A stretch of 64,000 nucleotides of DNA from CAVONB01 sp963697205 (lineage in GTDB: Bacteria > Pseudomonadota > Alphaproteobacteria > Rhizobiales > Hyphomicrobiaceae). The translations under genes and the position numbers were made by a program. Location of the stretch: assembly GCA_963697205.1 (NCBI GenBank), contig CAVONB010000013.1:614593-678592 (forward strand), written 5' to 3'. This document shows positions 20,561 through 29,010 of the stretch, one piece after another. Below the pieces are notes generated by a model that saw only the letters and a list, made by a program, of their open reading frames with translations, had not been told where the DNA came from and made no database searches. Position 1 is the first letter of the stretch, and each line of letters begins with the position of its first letter.

Positions 20561-21388
20561 ATGACCTCACCAACGGAAATTTCCGGAACGCAATTGTCGA
20601 AGCTTTTAGGGCTTCCGGCGGCTCCGGCCATCGTCGATGTCCGCACGGCCGACGATTTCGCGATCGATCCAAGGCTTGTCCCGGCCGCGCTTCGTAGACC
20701 TCACGCCGAGGTGGCGACGTGGACGTCGGAGTTCACGGGCCGCTCGGTCGTCGTGGTTTGCCAGAAGGGGCACAAGCTGAGCCAGGGCGTTGCGGCCTGG
20801 TTGCGGCACGAGGGTGTTCGCGCCGAAACGCTCGAGGGTGGCATCGAGGGCTGGCGCGAACAGGGTCACCCCTTGATGAAAACAACTGCGGTTCCACCGC
20901 GCGACCCGAAGGGGCGCACGGTCTGGGTGACCCGGGCACGTCCGAAGATCGACCGCATCGCCTGCCCTTGGCTCATCCGGCGCTTTGTCGATCCAAGCGC
21001 TGTGTTCCTGTTCGTCGCCCCCTCTGAGGTGAGCGCCGTGGCAGAGCGCTTCGATGCCACGCCTTTTGATGTCGATGACGTGTTCTGGAGCCATCGCGGT
21101 GACCGGTGCACCTTCGACACGATGATCGAGGAGTTCGGGCTCGACCTGCCGCCGCTCACTCGTCTCGCGCGCGTTGTCCGCGCCGCTGATACTGCTCGCC
21201 TGGACCTTGCACCGGAAGCGGCCGGATTGCTGGCGGTCTCTCTCGGCTACTCGCGAATGCATCGTGACGATCTCGAACAACTCGCCGCGGCGATGACTGT
21301 TTACGATGCGCTCTATCGTTGGTGCCGAGACGCAACCGAGGAGACGCACAACTGGCCGACGAGGCCTGCAAAGGCGGGAGGGCGATGA
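20561..21388 (+). CDS. chrB: chromate resistance protein ChrB with N-terminal rhodanese domain
   Basis: A 275-residue fusion. Residues 1-110 form a rhodanese domain with the active-site loop VVVVCQKGHKL. Residues 120-265 are the ChrB C-terminal domain: VWVTRARPKIDRIACPWLIRRFVD and a metal-like HRGDRCTFDTM segment. ChrB proteins sense or help detoxify chromate. The gene overlaps chrA by four bases (ATGA), so the two are translationally coupled. A sulfur-transfer or reduction role for the rhodanese part is inference. Confidence 0.88.
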   Translation: MTSPTEISGTQLSKLLGLPAAPAIVDVRTADDFAIDPRLVPAALRRPHAEVATWTSEFTGRSVVVVCQKGHKLSQGVAAWLRHEGVRAETLEGGIEGWREQGHPLMKTTAVPPRDPKGRTVWVTRARPKIDRIACPWLIRRFVDPSAVFLFVAPSEVSAVAERFDATPFDVDDVFWSHRGDRCTFDTMIEEFGLDLPPLTRLARVVRAADTARLDLAPEAAGLLAVSLGYSRMHRDDLEQLAAAMTVYDALYRWCRDATEETHNWPTRPAKAGGR

Positions 21389-22725
21389 TGGCGGCACAAG
21401 ACATTCCTTACGATGCCGCCGCTGGAAGCGGGATCGTGACCCCTTCGATCCGCGAGGCTACCAAAACTTGGGCGCGCATCGGTCTGCTCTCGTTCGGCGG
21501 CCCGACGGCGCAGATCTCGCTCATGCACAAGGTCATCGTCGAAGAGAAGAAATGGTTGAGCGAAAAGCAGTATCTCAACGCATTGGGTTTCTGCATGCTG
21601 CTGCCGGGCCCCGAGGCTATGCAGCTTGCGACCTATGCGGGTTGGCGCCTGCACGGCCTCAAAGGCGGACTCATCGCCGGACTGCTATTCGTCTTGCCGG
21701 GTGCCGTGGTGGTGCTCGCGCTGTCGATGATCTATGCGACTTTCGGCAACCTGCCCGTCGTCGAGGCGATCTTCTACGGGATCAAGGCAGCGGTTCTCGT
21801 CATCGTCGTCGAGGCGCTGTTGCGGATTTCCAAGCGTGCCCTCAAGCGGCCGGTGCACTGGCTGATTGCAGGAACGGCATTCCTGGGCATCTTCGTCTTC
21901 GCCCTTCCGTTTCCGCTCATCGTCGCTGCCGCGGCGCTGGTCGGCTTCTTGCGTTCCAGTGTTGATCAGGCGACAGGCCCCGCAGCACCGGAATCGATAG
22001 CGATCTCCGTCTCGGTGATGCAAACAGTCAAGACCGTCGCTACCTGGATGGCGATCTGGATGATCCCACTATTCGCGGTCGGCCTGGTCTTTGGCAGGGA
22101 ACACGTCCTGGCCCAACTTGCCTGGTTTTTCTCAAAGCTCGCCATTGTCACCTTCGGTGGAGCCTACGCCGTGCTCGCGTACATGGGGCAGGACGTCGTC
22201 ACGGCCTACGGCTGGCTCGATGCCGGTCAAATGGTGGATGGACTTGGCCTCGCCGAAACAACCCCGGGCCCGCTCATCCTTGTGACCGAGTTCGTAGGAT
22301 ACTTGGCCGCCTATCAGCGTGGTGCTGGAGCCTCGGTGGTGATGGGTTTACTGGGGGCCTCGGTAGCCTTGTGGGCGACCTTCGCTCCATGCTTCCTGTG
22401 GATTTTCGCCGGTGCGCCTTACATCGAATGGATTCTCGCCCAGCCGAGGCTTCGCGGCGCCCTTGCAGCGATCACGGCAGCCGTCGTTGGCGTAATACTC
22501 AATCTCGCCGTCTGGTTTGCCTTGCATGTATTCTTTGCCAAGGTTGATCATGTCGTGGCAGGACCTTTGTCACTATGGTTGCCAGATGTCTCGACGATTG
22601 ACTGGCGCATCGTCATCATGGCCGCGCTGAGCGGCGTCCTGCTGTTGCGATGGCACTGGAGTATTGCGAGTGTTCTCGCAGTGGCTGCTGCTGTCGCGCT
22701 TGTTGTTCGGTCTTTTGGGATTTGA
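21385..22725 (+). CDS. chrA: chromate transporter ChrA
   Basis: A 446-residue inner-membrane protein of the CHR family, a chromate efflux pump driven by proton motive force. Two homologous halves each begin with the CHR signature: IGLLSFGGPTAQI with LLPGPEAMQLATYAGW, and AIVTFGGAYAVLAYM with LAETTPGPLILVTEFVG. About ten membrane segments are evident. The start overlaps the chrB stop; an ATG three bases later is equally possible. It forms an operon with chrB and the GlcG/HbpS gene that begins eight bases after its stop. Confidence 0.94.
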   Translation: MMAAQDIPYDAAAGSGIVTPSIREATKTWARIGLLSFGGPTAQISLMHKVIVEEKKWLSEKQYLNALGFCMLLPGPEAMQLATYAGWRLHGLKGGLIAGLLFVLPGAVVVLALSMIYATFGNLPVVEAIFYGIKAAVLVIVVEALLRISKRALKRPVHWLIAGTAFLGIFVFALPFPLIVAAAALVGFLRSSVDQATGPAAPESIAISVSVMQTVKTVATWMAIWMIPLFAVGLVFGREHVLAQLAWFFSKLAIVTFGGAYAVLAYMGQDVVTAYGWLDAGQMVDGLGLAETTPGPLILVTEFVGYLAAYQRGAGASVVMGLLGASVALWATFAPCFLWIFAGAPYIEWILAQPRLRGALAAITAAVVGVILNLAVWFALHVFFAKVDHVVAGPLSLWLPDVSTIDWRIVIMAALSGVLLLRWHWSIASVLAVAAAVALVVRSFGI

Positions 22726-22733
22726 GTTGTGTC

Positions 22734-23294
22734 ATGACCAAGGGAAACCTGATCGAGGCGTCGAGAATGGCTATGCGGATGTCGTTCTTGAAACCAATGG
22801 CCGGCGCGCTGGCAATGCTTGGCGCTGCGACAGGCGCCAACTTGTTCCCCGCCGCCAAGGCGCAGGAGGCGACCTTCATCGTCAAGCAATTGACACCTGA
22901 GACGGCGCTCAAACTCGCACGCGCGGCGCTCGAAGCCTGTCGCAAGCAGGGCTACCAGATCGCCGTGGCTGTCAGTGATCGCTCCGGCGTGCCTCAGGTC
23001 CTGATTCGAGACCGGTATGCTGGTCCCCACACCGTCGATGTCGCGATCAACAAGGCATGGACGGCTGTATCTTTCCGACAGGATACGCTGAGTTTTTCCC
23101 GCGCAACATCGGGGCTGGAACACGCCGGTCCGCGCCATTTTTCGCGCGTGGTGGCCGTCGGCGGCGGCGTGCCAATCGAGGCCGGTGGATCCATTCTGGG
23201 AGCTGTCGGCGTATCGGGCGCTCCGGGCGGCGAAGCGGACGACAGCTGTGCTCGGCAGGGCCTAAATGCCGTCAACGATGATCTCAACTTCTAG
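22734..23294 (+). CDS. GlcG/HbpS family heme-binding-like protein, exported
   Basis: A 186-residue protein with an N-terminal signal peptide (about residues 1-43, ending ANLFPAAKAQEA). The HbpS/GlcG domain follows: TPETALKLARAALEACRKQG, VAVSDRSGVPQVLIRD and VGGGVPIEAGGSILGAVGVSGA. Family members bind heme or small ligands and some sense redox stress or protect against it. As third gene of a chrB-chrA operon, it may deal with oxidative damage from chromate; this is inferred. It ends 67 bases before the convergent cupredoxin gene. Confidence 0.82.
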   Translation: MTKGNLIEASRMAMRMSFLKPMAGALAMLGAATGANLFPAAKAQEATFIVKQLTPETALKLARAALEACRKQGYQIAVAVSDRSGVPQVLIRDRYAGPHTVDVAINKAWTAVSFRQDTLSFSRATSGLEHAGPRHFSRVVAVGGGVPIEAGGSILGAVGVSGAPGGEADDSCARQGLNAVNDDLNF

Positions 23295-23361
23295 ACGCGC
23301 CTCACTCATTCAGCCCCTTCTGCGTGGCCACTACGACGCCGCCGGCCAGTGTGAATGCGGT

Positions 23362-23847
23362 CTACTTGACAACGATCTTGCCCGTCATACCTGCCTCGCG
23401 GTGGCCTGGGATCAAGCACGCAAAATCGAACTCACCGGATTTGGTGAAGTGCCACACAAGTTCGGTCCTTGTTTTCGGCTTGAGTGTCTTCCCGTTTGCA
23501 TCGTCGTGCTTCATGTCCGGCATCTTCTTCATCATTTCTGCGTGCTCATCGATCTCCTCGGGTGTACCGAGCAGGAACTCGTGATCGAGCGCGCCGACGT
23601 TTTCCAGACGAAAGCTGATCTGCTCGCCTGTCCGCACCTCTATCCGGCTCGGCTCGAAAAGCATTGTTCCATCACCTTCCTTCATTTTGACGACGACCAA
23701 GCGGGCCGGCCCGGACGCGCCAGGTCGCCCATATGTCTTTTCATCGACGGCCGCGGCGTGCCCATCTGCCCCATGCGCATGGGCCAAGCCGCCAGAAGCC
23801 ATAGCAAGTGCAATGAGCATCATTCTCATCTTCATCAGTCTCTCCAT
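23362..23847 (-). CDS. cupredoxin (azurin/plastocyanin-like copper protein)
   Basis: A 161-residue exported protein. After a signal peptide ending near GGLAHAHG comes a His-containing linker and then a cupredoxin fold. The copper ligands are visible as the His of GALDHEFLLG and the Cys, His and Met of CLIPGHREAGM near the C terminus. A DEHAEMMKKMPDMKHD stretch adds more possible metal ligands. Such periplasmic proteins carry electrons or buffer copper. It lies in the metal-resistance island, just downstream of the His-tailed EamA gene on the same strand, 45 bases away. Confidence 0.9.
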   Translation of the reverse strand: MERLMKMRMMLIALAMASGGLAHAHGADGHAAAVDEKTYGRPGASGPARLVVVKMKEGDGTMLFEPSRIEVRTGEQISFRLENVGALDHEFLLGTPEEIDEHAEMMKKMPDMKHDDANGKTLKPKTRTELVWHFTKSGEFDFACLIPGHREAGMTGKIVVK

Positions 23848-23892
23848 TTCAGGCGTCAGACAAGAGGTCTAGCGGTTGCTCTAACATGCCGG

Positions 23893-24948
23893 CTAGTGCC
23901 GATGCGTATGATGCATGTCGGGCATGTGAGCATGCTTGTGCCGCATGCGCGAGTGCTTGTGCCAATGAGTATGGGGCTCGCCCGGCGGATCGTCGGGTCC
24001 GTGCGCGTGTTGATGGTGCTCGTCATGAACGTGCCGGTGGCTGTGCTCCATAGGCTCGTGCTCGTGCTCATGGTCGTGCGTTTCCGTCAGATGGAGCCAG
24101 ACGCCGAAGGTCATCAAGGCGCCGGCGGCGAGTAATTGTGCTGTGATGGGCTCGCGCAGGATGAGCAGCGCCGCGACGGCACCGAGGAATGGGGCTGTCG
24201 AGAAATATGCACCTGTCCTCGCCGTGCCGAGATGGCGCAACGCGTGAACAAAGAGTGCGATACTGATCCCGTAGCCAATGAAGCCGACACAGCCGGCAAT
24301 CAGGACGGCGGAAGCCTGCGGCCAGCCCCCTCCGACATAAAGACCCAGTAGAAGACTGACCGGCGCTGCAACGAGCCCCTTGATCTCGACGATCTGGAGC
24401 GGATCTGCCAGCGAGATCTTGCGTGTGAGGTTGTTGTCGATGCCCCAGGCAAGGCATGCGCCGACGATCGCCAATGGGCCGACCAGGCTGTCGATCGTCG
24501 GCGTTCCCGACCATGACAGGACAATGGCACCGGCGACGAGGCTCGCCATGCCGAGCGCGATGCGCCGGTCGAAGTTTTCATGAAAGACGAACCAGGCAAG
24601 AAGTGCTGTCGCGACACCCTCCAGCGTGAGCAGGAGCGAAGCTGCCGCCGCATCGGTGCGAACGAGGCCGAACATCAGCAAGAGGGGACCGACGACGCCG
24701 CCTGCGATCGTTGCTCCTGCGAGCCATGGCAGATCCTCGCGACGCAGCGGTGCCTCGGCGGCCCCTGCGAGGGGAAGAGCGAGCCTGGCCAATCGGCGCA
24801 AGATGGCGACGCCGATGCCGGCACCGCCATAGAGCAGCCCAGCCAGGATCGCAGGATGGATTTCACTGAGGAGCGCCTTCGCCGCCGGAGTGGACAAGCC
24901 GAACAGAAGGGCGGAAAGAAGCGCGAGCGTCACGCCACGATTGATCAT
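23893..24948 (-). CDS. EamA/DMT family transporter with histidine-rich C-terminal tail
   Basis: A 351-residue protein. Residues 1-285 form a ten-segment drug/metabolite transporter with two EamA repeats (AAAASLLLTLEGVATALLAW and the second-half equivalent). After the last membrane segment, about 60 residues consist largely of His, Asp, Glu and Met, with well over 20 histidines, for example HDHEHEHEP and HAHMPDMHHTHRH. Such tails bind Ni, Co, Cu or Zn. The tail and the NicO exporter gene starting 62 bases away on the other strand suggest a metal-related exporter, though EamA proteins usually carry metabolites. Confidence 0.88.
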   Translation of the reverse strand: MINRGVTLALLSALLFGLSTPAAKALLSEIHPAILAGLLYGGAGIGVAILRRLARLALPLAGAAEAPLRREDLPWLAGATIAGGVVGPLLLMFGLVRTDAAAASLLLTLEGVATALLAWFVFHENFDRRIALGMASLVAGAIVLSWSGTPTIDSLVGPLAIVGACLAWGIDNNLTRKISLADPLQIVEIKGLVAAPVSLLLGLYVGGGWPQASAVLIAGCVGFIGYGISIALFVHALRHLGTARTGAYFSTAPFLGAVAALLILREPITAQLLAAGALMTFGVWLHLTETHDHEHEHEPMEHSHRHVHDEHHQHAHGPDDPPGEPHTHWHKHSRMRHKHAHMPDMHHTHRH

Positions 24949-25010
24949 GTCTCAGCCTGCTGCGGTTGCGGCGAAGGGGCGGTGTTTGCTCCAGGCCAGC
25001 GAGGAGTTTG

Positions 25011-25724
25011 ATGCCCGATTGGTTGATATCATGGCTCGGTTACGTCCAGGGAGATGTCTTGCGGACGCTCTTGGCGCAGATCCGGAGCGGTGGTCTCGGG
25101 ACATTGTTGTTCGCATTCGGGCTCGGCGCCTTGCATGCCCTGACGCCCGGTCATGGCAAGACGGCGCTGGCGGCCTTTTTTCTCGGCAGCCAGGCGCGCG
25201 CGATCGAAGGTTTGCGCGTCGCCTTGAGTGCCGCCTTGCTTCACGTCATGTCCGGACTCGTAGCCTTCATCGTGCTGCGCTTGATCCTTCGGCAACTCCC
25301 GACGATCACGGACCGTGGACCAGCTGGCTTCACCGTGATCGGATACGGGTTCATCGTGCTCGCGGGCCTCATTATGGTCTCTCAGAGCTTCGCCCGGCGC
25401 TCTGGCGATCATCGCGCCGGCCGGCATGCTCTGACGTTCGGTATCGGGCTTCTGCCCTGCCCACTGACGATCACCGTGCTCGGATTTGCTTGGACGCAAA
25501 GCAATCCTTTCATGATTGGTGTTGTGTTGCTGTCGCTTGCACTGGGGATAGCGACGACCATCGGCCTCGTTGCGCTGGCTGCCATTCTGGGCCGGCGCGG
25601 TCTCGCGCACGCTCTGCTGACTCGCATGCCCCAGATCGACAGGTGGGGGAGAGCCATTCAAGCGCTCGCGGGCGTGGCGATGATCGGCATCGGCACGTAC
25701 ATCGTCGCCGCATCTTTGCGGTGA
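25011..25724 (+). CDS. NicO/RcnA-type nickel-cobalt exporter
   Basis: A 237-residue inner-membrane protein of about six segments. LGALHALTPGHGKTALAAFF is the NicO family hallmark, with conserved His residues in the first segment pair; a second GLLPCPLTITVLGFAWTQ segment matches the C-terminal repeat. The family pumps Ni or Co out. I start at the ATG at 25011, preceded by GAGGAG, although a TTG upstream keeps the frame. No long His loop is present in the protein itself; the divergent EamA gene carries one. DUF6064 follows 48 bases later. Confidence 0.88.
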   Translation: MPDWLISWLGYVQGDVLRTLLAQIRSGGLGTLLFAFGLGALHALTPGHGKTALAAFFLGSQARAIEGLRVALSAALLHVMSGLVAFIVLRLILRQLPTITDRGPAGFTVIGYGFIVLAGLIMVSQSFARRSGDHRAGRHALTFGIGLLPCPLTITVLGFAWTQSNPFMIGVVLLSLALGIATTIGLVALAAILGRRGLAHALLTRMPQIDRWGRAIQALAGVAMIGIGTYIVAASLR

Positions 25725-25772
25725 AGCTGATATCGGGCCAGCTTGCCATCGTACCCGACTGGATCGAGAGCC

Positions 25773-26417
25773 ATGCTGCCTTTCACGACCGAGCAGTTTT
25801 TCGACGTCTTCGCCGCATACAATCGCGCGATCTGGCCTGTCCATGTCGTCATCTACGCGGCAGCAGTCCTAGTCCTCGTCACGGCGGCCAGAAGGCCGGC
25901 CTGGAGCGGCCGCGGCGTGTTGATACTTCTGGGGGTCGCTTGGCTCCTGAATGGCATTGGGTATCACTTCACATTCTTCGCGCGGATCAATCCAGCGGCC
26001 TACGTCTTCGGAGGGCTGTTTGTGATCCAAGGGTTGGCGTTCTTGACCTATGCCATCCAGCGACCGCTGCAGTTGGTCTTTGCCGCCGACGTGCCGACTG
26101 CGGTCGCCGTTTCGCTGATCGCCTACGCGCTGGTAGGCTACAGTGCGATCGGCATCGCACTCGGGCATGGGTGGCCGCGGATGCCCGTCTTTGGCGTGGC
26201 GCCGTGTCCGACGACGATCTTCACCCTCGCGATGATGATGATGGTTCGACCGCGACCGCCCTGGTGGCTGACGGTCATCCCCCTCATCTGGGCAGCTATC
26301 GGCACATCCGCGGCGCTGCTGCTGGGGGTCCCGGAGGATCTCGGCTTGCCCGTGGCGGCGATTGCCTTCGGTCTTCACCGCGCGGTGGGGCGATCCGCTC
26401 AATCGGCAGCGAGGTAA
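25773..26417 (+). CDS. DUF6064 family membrane protein
   Basis: A 214-residue protein with about six membrane segments, starting MLPFTTEQFFDVFAAYN and containing GWPRMPVFGVAPCPTTIFTLAMMMM, a pattern I associate with DUF6064. Function unknown. It is downstream of the NicO exporter and shares its strand, so the two probably form one transcript. Its end overlaps the convergent histidine-kinase gene by 19 bases. The start is chosen at the ATG preceded by GGATCGAGAG; a TTG frame start further upstream is less likely. Confidence 0.8.
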   Translation: MLPFTTEQFFDVFAAYNRAIWPVHVVIYAAAVLVLVTAARRPAWSGRGVLILLGVAWLLNGIGYHFTFFARINPAAYVFGGLFVIQGLAFLTYAIQRPLQLVFAADVPTAVAVSLIAYALVGYSAIGIALGHGWPRMPVFGVAPCPTTIFTLAMMMMVRPRPPWWLTVIPLIWAAIGTSAALLLGVPEDLGLPVAAIAFGLHRAVGRSAQSAAR

Positions 26418-27781
26418 GTTGGGGGCGTCAGCGCAACGCTGCCGCGCGGCAGGCTTACGATGACGCGCAGCCCGTGGGGGCTGCGATTGGCGAGTGAGAC
26501 CTCACCGCCATGCGCGCGTGCAATCGAGCGGGCGACGGTGAGCCCGAGGCCGTGGCCGCCCGAACTGCGCCCACGCGAGGTGTCCAGGCGTTGGAAGGGC
26601 TCGAAGACCACGTCCAGCTTGCCTTCGGGAATGCCGGGTCCGTCGTCCTCGATGGAGATTTCGACGGCAGCTCCGGCGGCCACCGCGCTGACGCGGGCGG
26701 CTCCGGCGTACTTCACGGCGTTCTGTACGAGGTTCGTCAAGGCACGCTTCAGCGCGAGGTGCCGACCGGTGATGACGAGGTGGCGGGGAACTTCGAGTTC
26801 GACGCGCTGTCCGGCGTCGCCGGCGTCTGCCGCGATGGTTTCCAGGATCGCCGACAGGTCGACCGGCGCAGCCGCTTCGGTAGAGAGATCATCTCGCAAA
26901 AAGGCCAGGGTCGCGTCGATCATCTGCTCCATTTCAGAGAGATCGCTTTCCACGCTCTTGCGCAGGTCGTCCGGCAGGCCCGCAAGCCTCAGCCTCAAGC
27001 GCGTCAGCGGGGTCCTGAGGTCATGGCTGATGGCTGCCAGCATCTGGGTCCGGTCATCGATGAGCCGGTGGATCCGCAACTGCAAGTCGTTGATGGCCGT
27101 GGCCAAGGTGCGCACTTCCCGCGTGCCTGTTGCGGGAAGCAATCCAGTCTCGGGCGCCACAAAAAGTCGACGCGCGCCATCGGCGAGGCGATCGAGCGGC
27201 TTCGTCAGCCAGCGCCCCATCAGAATGGCGACCAGGATGATCCCGCAGGCCCCCAGAATCGCTGAAAGCAGGGCGCTCGGCACGGCAGCGCGCGCGGCGA
27301 CCACACGTGCCAGCGTGACGTTTAGCCATGAGCCGTCCGCTAGGGGTATGGAGATGAGGATCGTGTGTCCGTCCTCTGCTTCGCGATCAACAGCATGAGA
27401 GGCACCACCGGTTCTACTGGAGCCGAACACGATCGCGGGCGCGGAGAGGCGGGGGACCTTCTCTGCCAACCGCTCCTTGAGACGGACGGCCGTCGCGTCG
27501 AGGTGGCCGCCTGGCGTCGCAAGACGCTCCCGCCCCCAGTGCAGTTCCAATGGGCCTCCGGAGAGCCGGTGCGCCGCCTCGTCCCGCGTCTCCGGCTCGA
27601 TCGTCACCAGGTTGTCGGCTAGAAAAATGAGCCGATCGACAATGCTCTCGATGTTGCGTTCGGAAACCTCACGTTCGAGTCCTGTCTGATAGAGGTACTG
27701 CGCCAGTCCTAGGATTGAGCCCAGCCCCAACACGAGCACGAGGATCGTGCGTCCGGCAATCGTGTCGCTCAGCCACTTCAT
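26399..27781 (-). CDS. sensor histidine kinase of the metal-efflux operon
   Basis: A 460-residue membrane kinase. It has a membrane segment at about residues 12-28, a periplasmic sensor region to about 165, a second segment (SALLSAILGACGIILVAIL), a HAMP linker and a HisKA domain with AISHDLRTPLTR (phosphorylated His). The ATPase domain has NLVQNAVKYA (N box), EDDGPGIPEGKL and GGHGLGLTVA (G boxes). The start overlaps the response-regulator stop by four bases. It would sense a periplasmic metal and drive the operon; the ligand is inferred from context. Confidence 0.93.
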   Translation of the reverse strand: MKWLSDTIAGRTILVLVLGLGSILGLAQYLYQTGLEREVSERNIESIVDRLIFLADNLVTIEPETRDEAAHRLSGGPLELHWGRERLATPGGHLDATAVRLKERLAEKVPRLSAPAIVFGSSRTGGASHAVDREAEDGHTILISIPLADGSWLNVTLARVVAARAAVPSALLSAILGACGIILVAILMGRWLTKPLDRLADGARRLFVAPETGLLPATGTREVRTLATAINDLQLRIHRLIDDRTQMLAAISHDLRTPLTRLRLRLAGLPDDLRKSVESDLSEMEQMIDATLAFLRDDLSTEAAAPVDLSAILETIAADAGDAGQRVELEVPRHLVITGRHLALKRALTNLVQNAVKYAGAARVSAVAAGAAVEISIEDDGPGIPEGKLDVVFEPFQRLDTSRGRSSGGHGLGLTVARSIARAHGGEVSLANRSPHGLRVIVSLPRGSVALTPPTYLAAD

Positions 27782-28569
27782 CGGCGGTGGACCGAGGGAA
27801 CGAACATGTAGCCGACGCCGCGCACAGTTCGAATGAAGCTCTGGTTCTCGTCGCCGGAATCGCCGGTATCGATCTTGCGTCGCAGGCGGCTGACCTGAAC
27901 ATCGATGCTGCGGTCGAAGGCGGACGGCTCGCGGTTGCGTGCTGCCTCCAACAGATGCTCGCGCGATAGAACCCTTTGTGGAGCCTCCAGGAAGGCGAGG
28001 AGAAGATCGAACTCGCCGCCGGAGAGATCGATGATGACACCCGCCGGATTGCGCAACTCACGGCGCGGTACGTCGAGCAACCAGCCTTCGAAGGTGAAAT
28101 GGCGTACGGAATTGCTCGGCTCTGCGGGGCCCGACATCCCCGCGCGCCGGAGCAACGCCTTGACGCGGGCCAACAGCTCATTGGGGCTGAACGGTTTGCT
28201 CATGTAGTCGTCGGCGCCGATCTCGAGACCGACAATACGGTCCGTCTCGTCGCCGCGCGCGGTGAGCATCATGATCGGCACTGTGGACTTGGCGCGCAGG
28301 TCACGGCAGATCTCGATGCCGCTCTGTCCCGGCAGCATGATGTCTAGGATGACGAGGTCGGGGCGGATGCCGCCACGAAGCTGGCGCCAAAGTTCGCGCC
28401 CGTCGGGGACGGCAGTCACGGTGTAGCCCTGGGTCTCCAGGAACGCGGCGAGCAGGCGTCGCAGCTCGCTGTCGTCGTCGCAAAGCAGGACGTGGCCGAC
28501 GAGCGGAACCGAATCCCGCCCGTCGGTCAAATCTGGTTTCACCGGTCGATGTGCCTCGCGATCCGGCAT
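27778..28569 (-). CDS. OmpR-family response regulator
   Basis: A 263-residue regulator. Residues 25-140 are a receiver domain with LLCDDDSEL, the phosphorylation site VILDIMLPG and KPFSPNELLAR (conserved Lys). The C-terminal 100 residues are an OmpR winged helix: EFDLLLAFLEAPQRVLSREHLL and SIDVQVSRLRRKI. It is encoded between the small periplasmic protein and the kinase, and overlaps the latter, so it probably controls this operon. The first 25 residues are not conserved and the true start may be a later codon. Confidence 0.93.
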   Translation of the reverse strand: MPDREAHRPVKPDLTDGRDSVPLVGHVLLCDDDSELRRLLAAFLETQGYTVTAVPDGRELWRQLRGGIRPDLVILDIMLPGQSGIEICRDLRAKSTVPIMMLTARGDETDRIVGLEIGADDYMSKPFSPNELLARVKALLRRAGMSGPAEPSNSVRHFTFEGWLLDVPRRELRNPAGVIIDLSGGEFDLLLAFLEAPQRVLSREHLLEAARNREPSAFDRSIDVQVSRLRRKIDTGDSGDENQSFIRTVRGVGYMFVPSVHRR

Positions 28570-28584
28570 GTGAGACGTGGCCTA

Positions 28585-28974
28585 TCACCGCAGCGGCGTC
28601 ATCCGGGCCTGGAAGCTTTCACCGCCGACCTTGTTCGTCTTGACGATGACCCGCATGCCCTTCTTGGCGTCGAACGAGCCATTGCCCTTCAACGTGTTCG
28701 CGCCTGCCGGTGCAAGCTGAACGGAGTGGGTCTTGCCGCCGACGAGCACTTGAGCGTCGGCGGTGCCGCCTTGCGTGTCAACGGGCTTCTCGGCCGCGTC
28801 GGTCACGTAGAGCGTGAGATCACCGCCACTGGCGACGAGCTCCCAGTGCTGCTTGCCGCCGCCGGCATCGACGATGTGACCGCCATTCGGGCCCTTCATG
28901 AACTTGCTGTCGGAATGCGCCAGCGCAGGGGTGGCGATGGCGAGGCTGAGCGCGAGAACAGTGTACTTCAGCAT
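28585..28974 (-). CDS. small exported protein of the RND efflux operon, function unknown
   Basis: A 129-residue protein with a signal peptide (residues 1-19, ending PALAHS). The mature part has GPNGGHIVDAGGGKQHWELV, then a beta-rich stretch with a VTDAAEKPVDTQGG loop. Its GGHIVDAGG pattern also appears in metal-efflux-associated small proteins. It is between the CusA-like pump and the response regulator, 15 bases before the latter and 37 after the pump. I know no function for it; periplasmic metal handling is a guess from context. Confidence 0.72.
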   Translation of the reverse strand: MLKYTVLALSLAIATPALAHSDSKFMKGPNGGHIVDAGGGKQHWELVASGGDLTLYVTDAAEKPVDTQGGTADAQVLVGGKTHSVQLAPAGANTLKGNGSFDAKKGMRVIVKTNKVGGESFQARMTPLR

Positions 28975-29010
28975 TCCAGTTGTTCCTTCCGGTTTGGATG
29001 ACGACTGACT

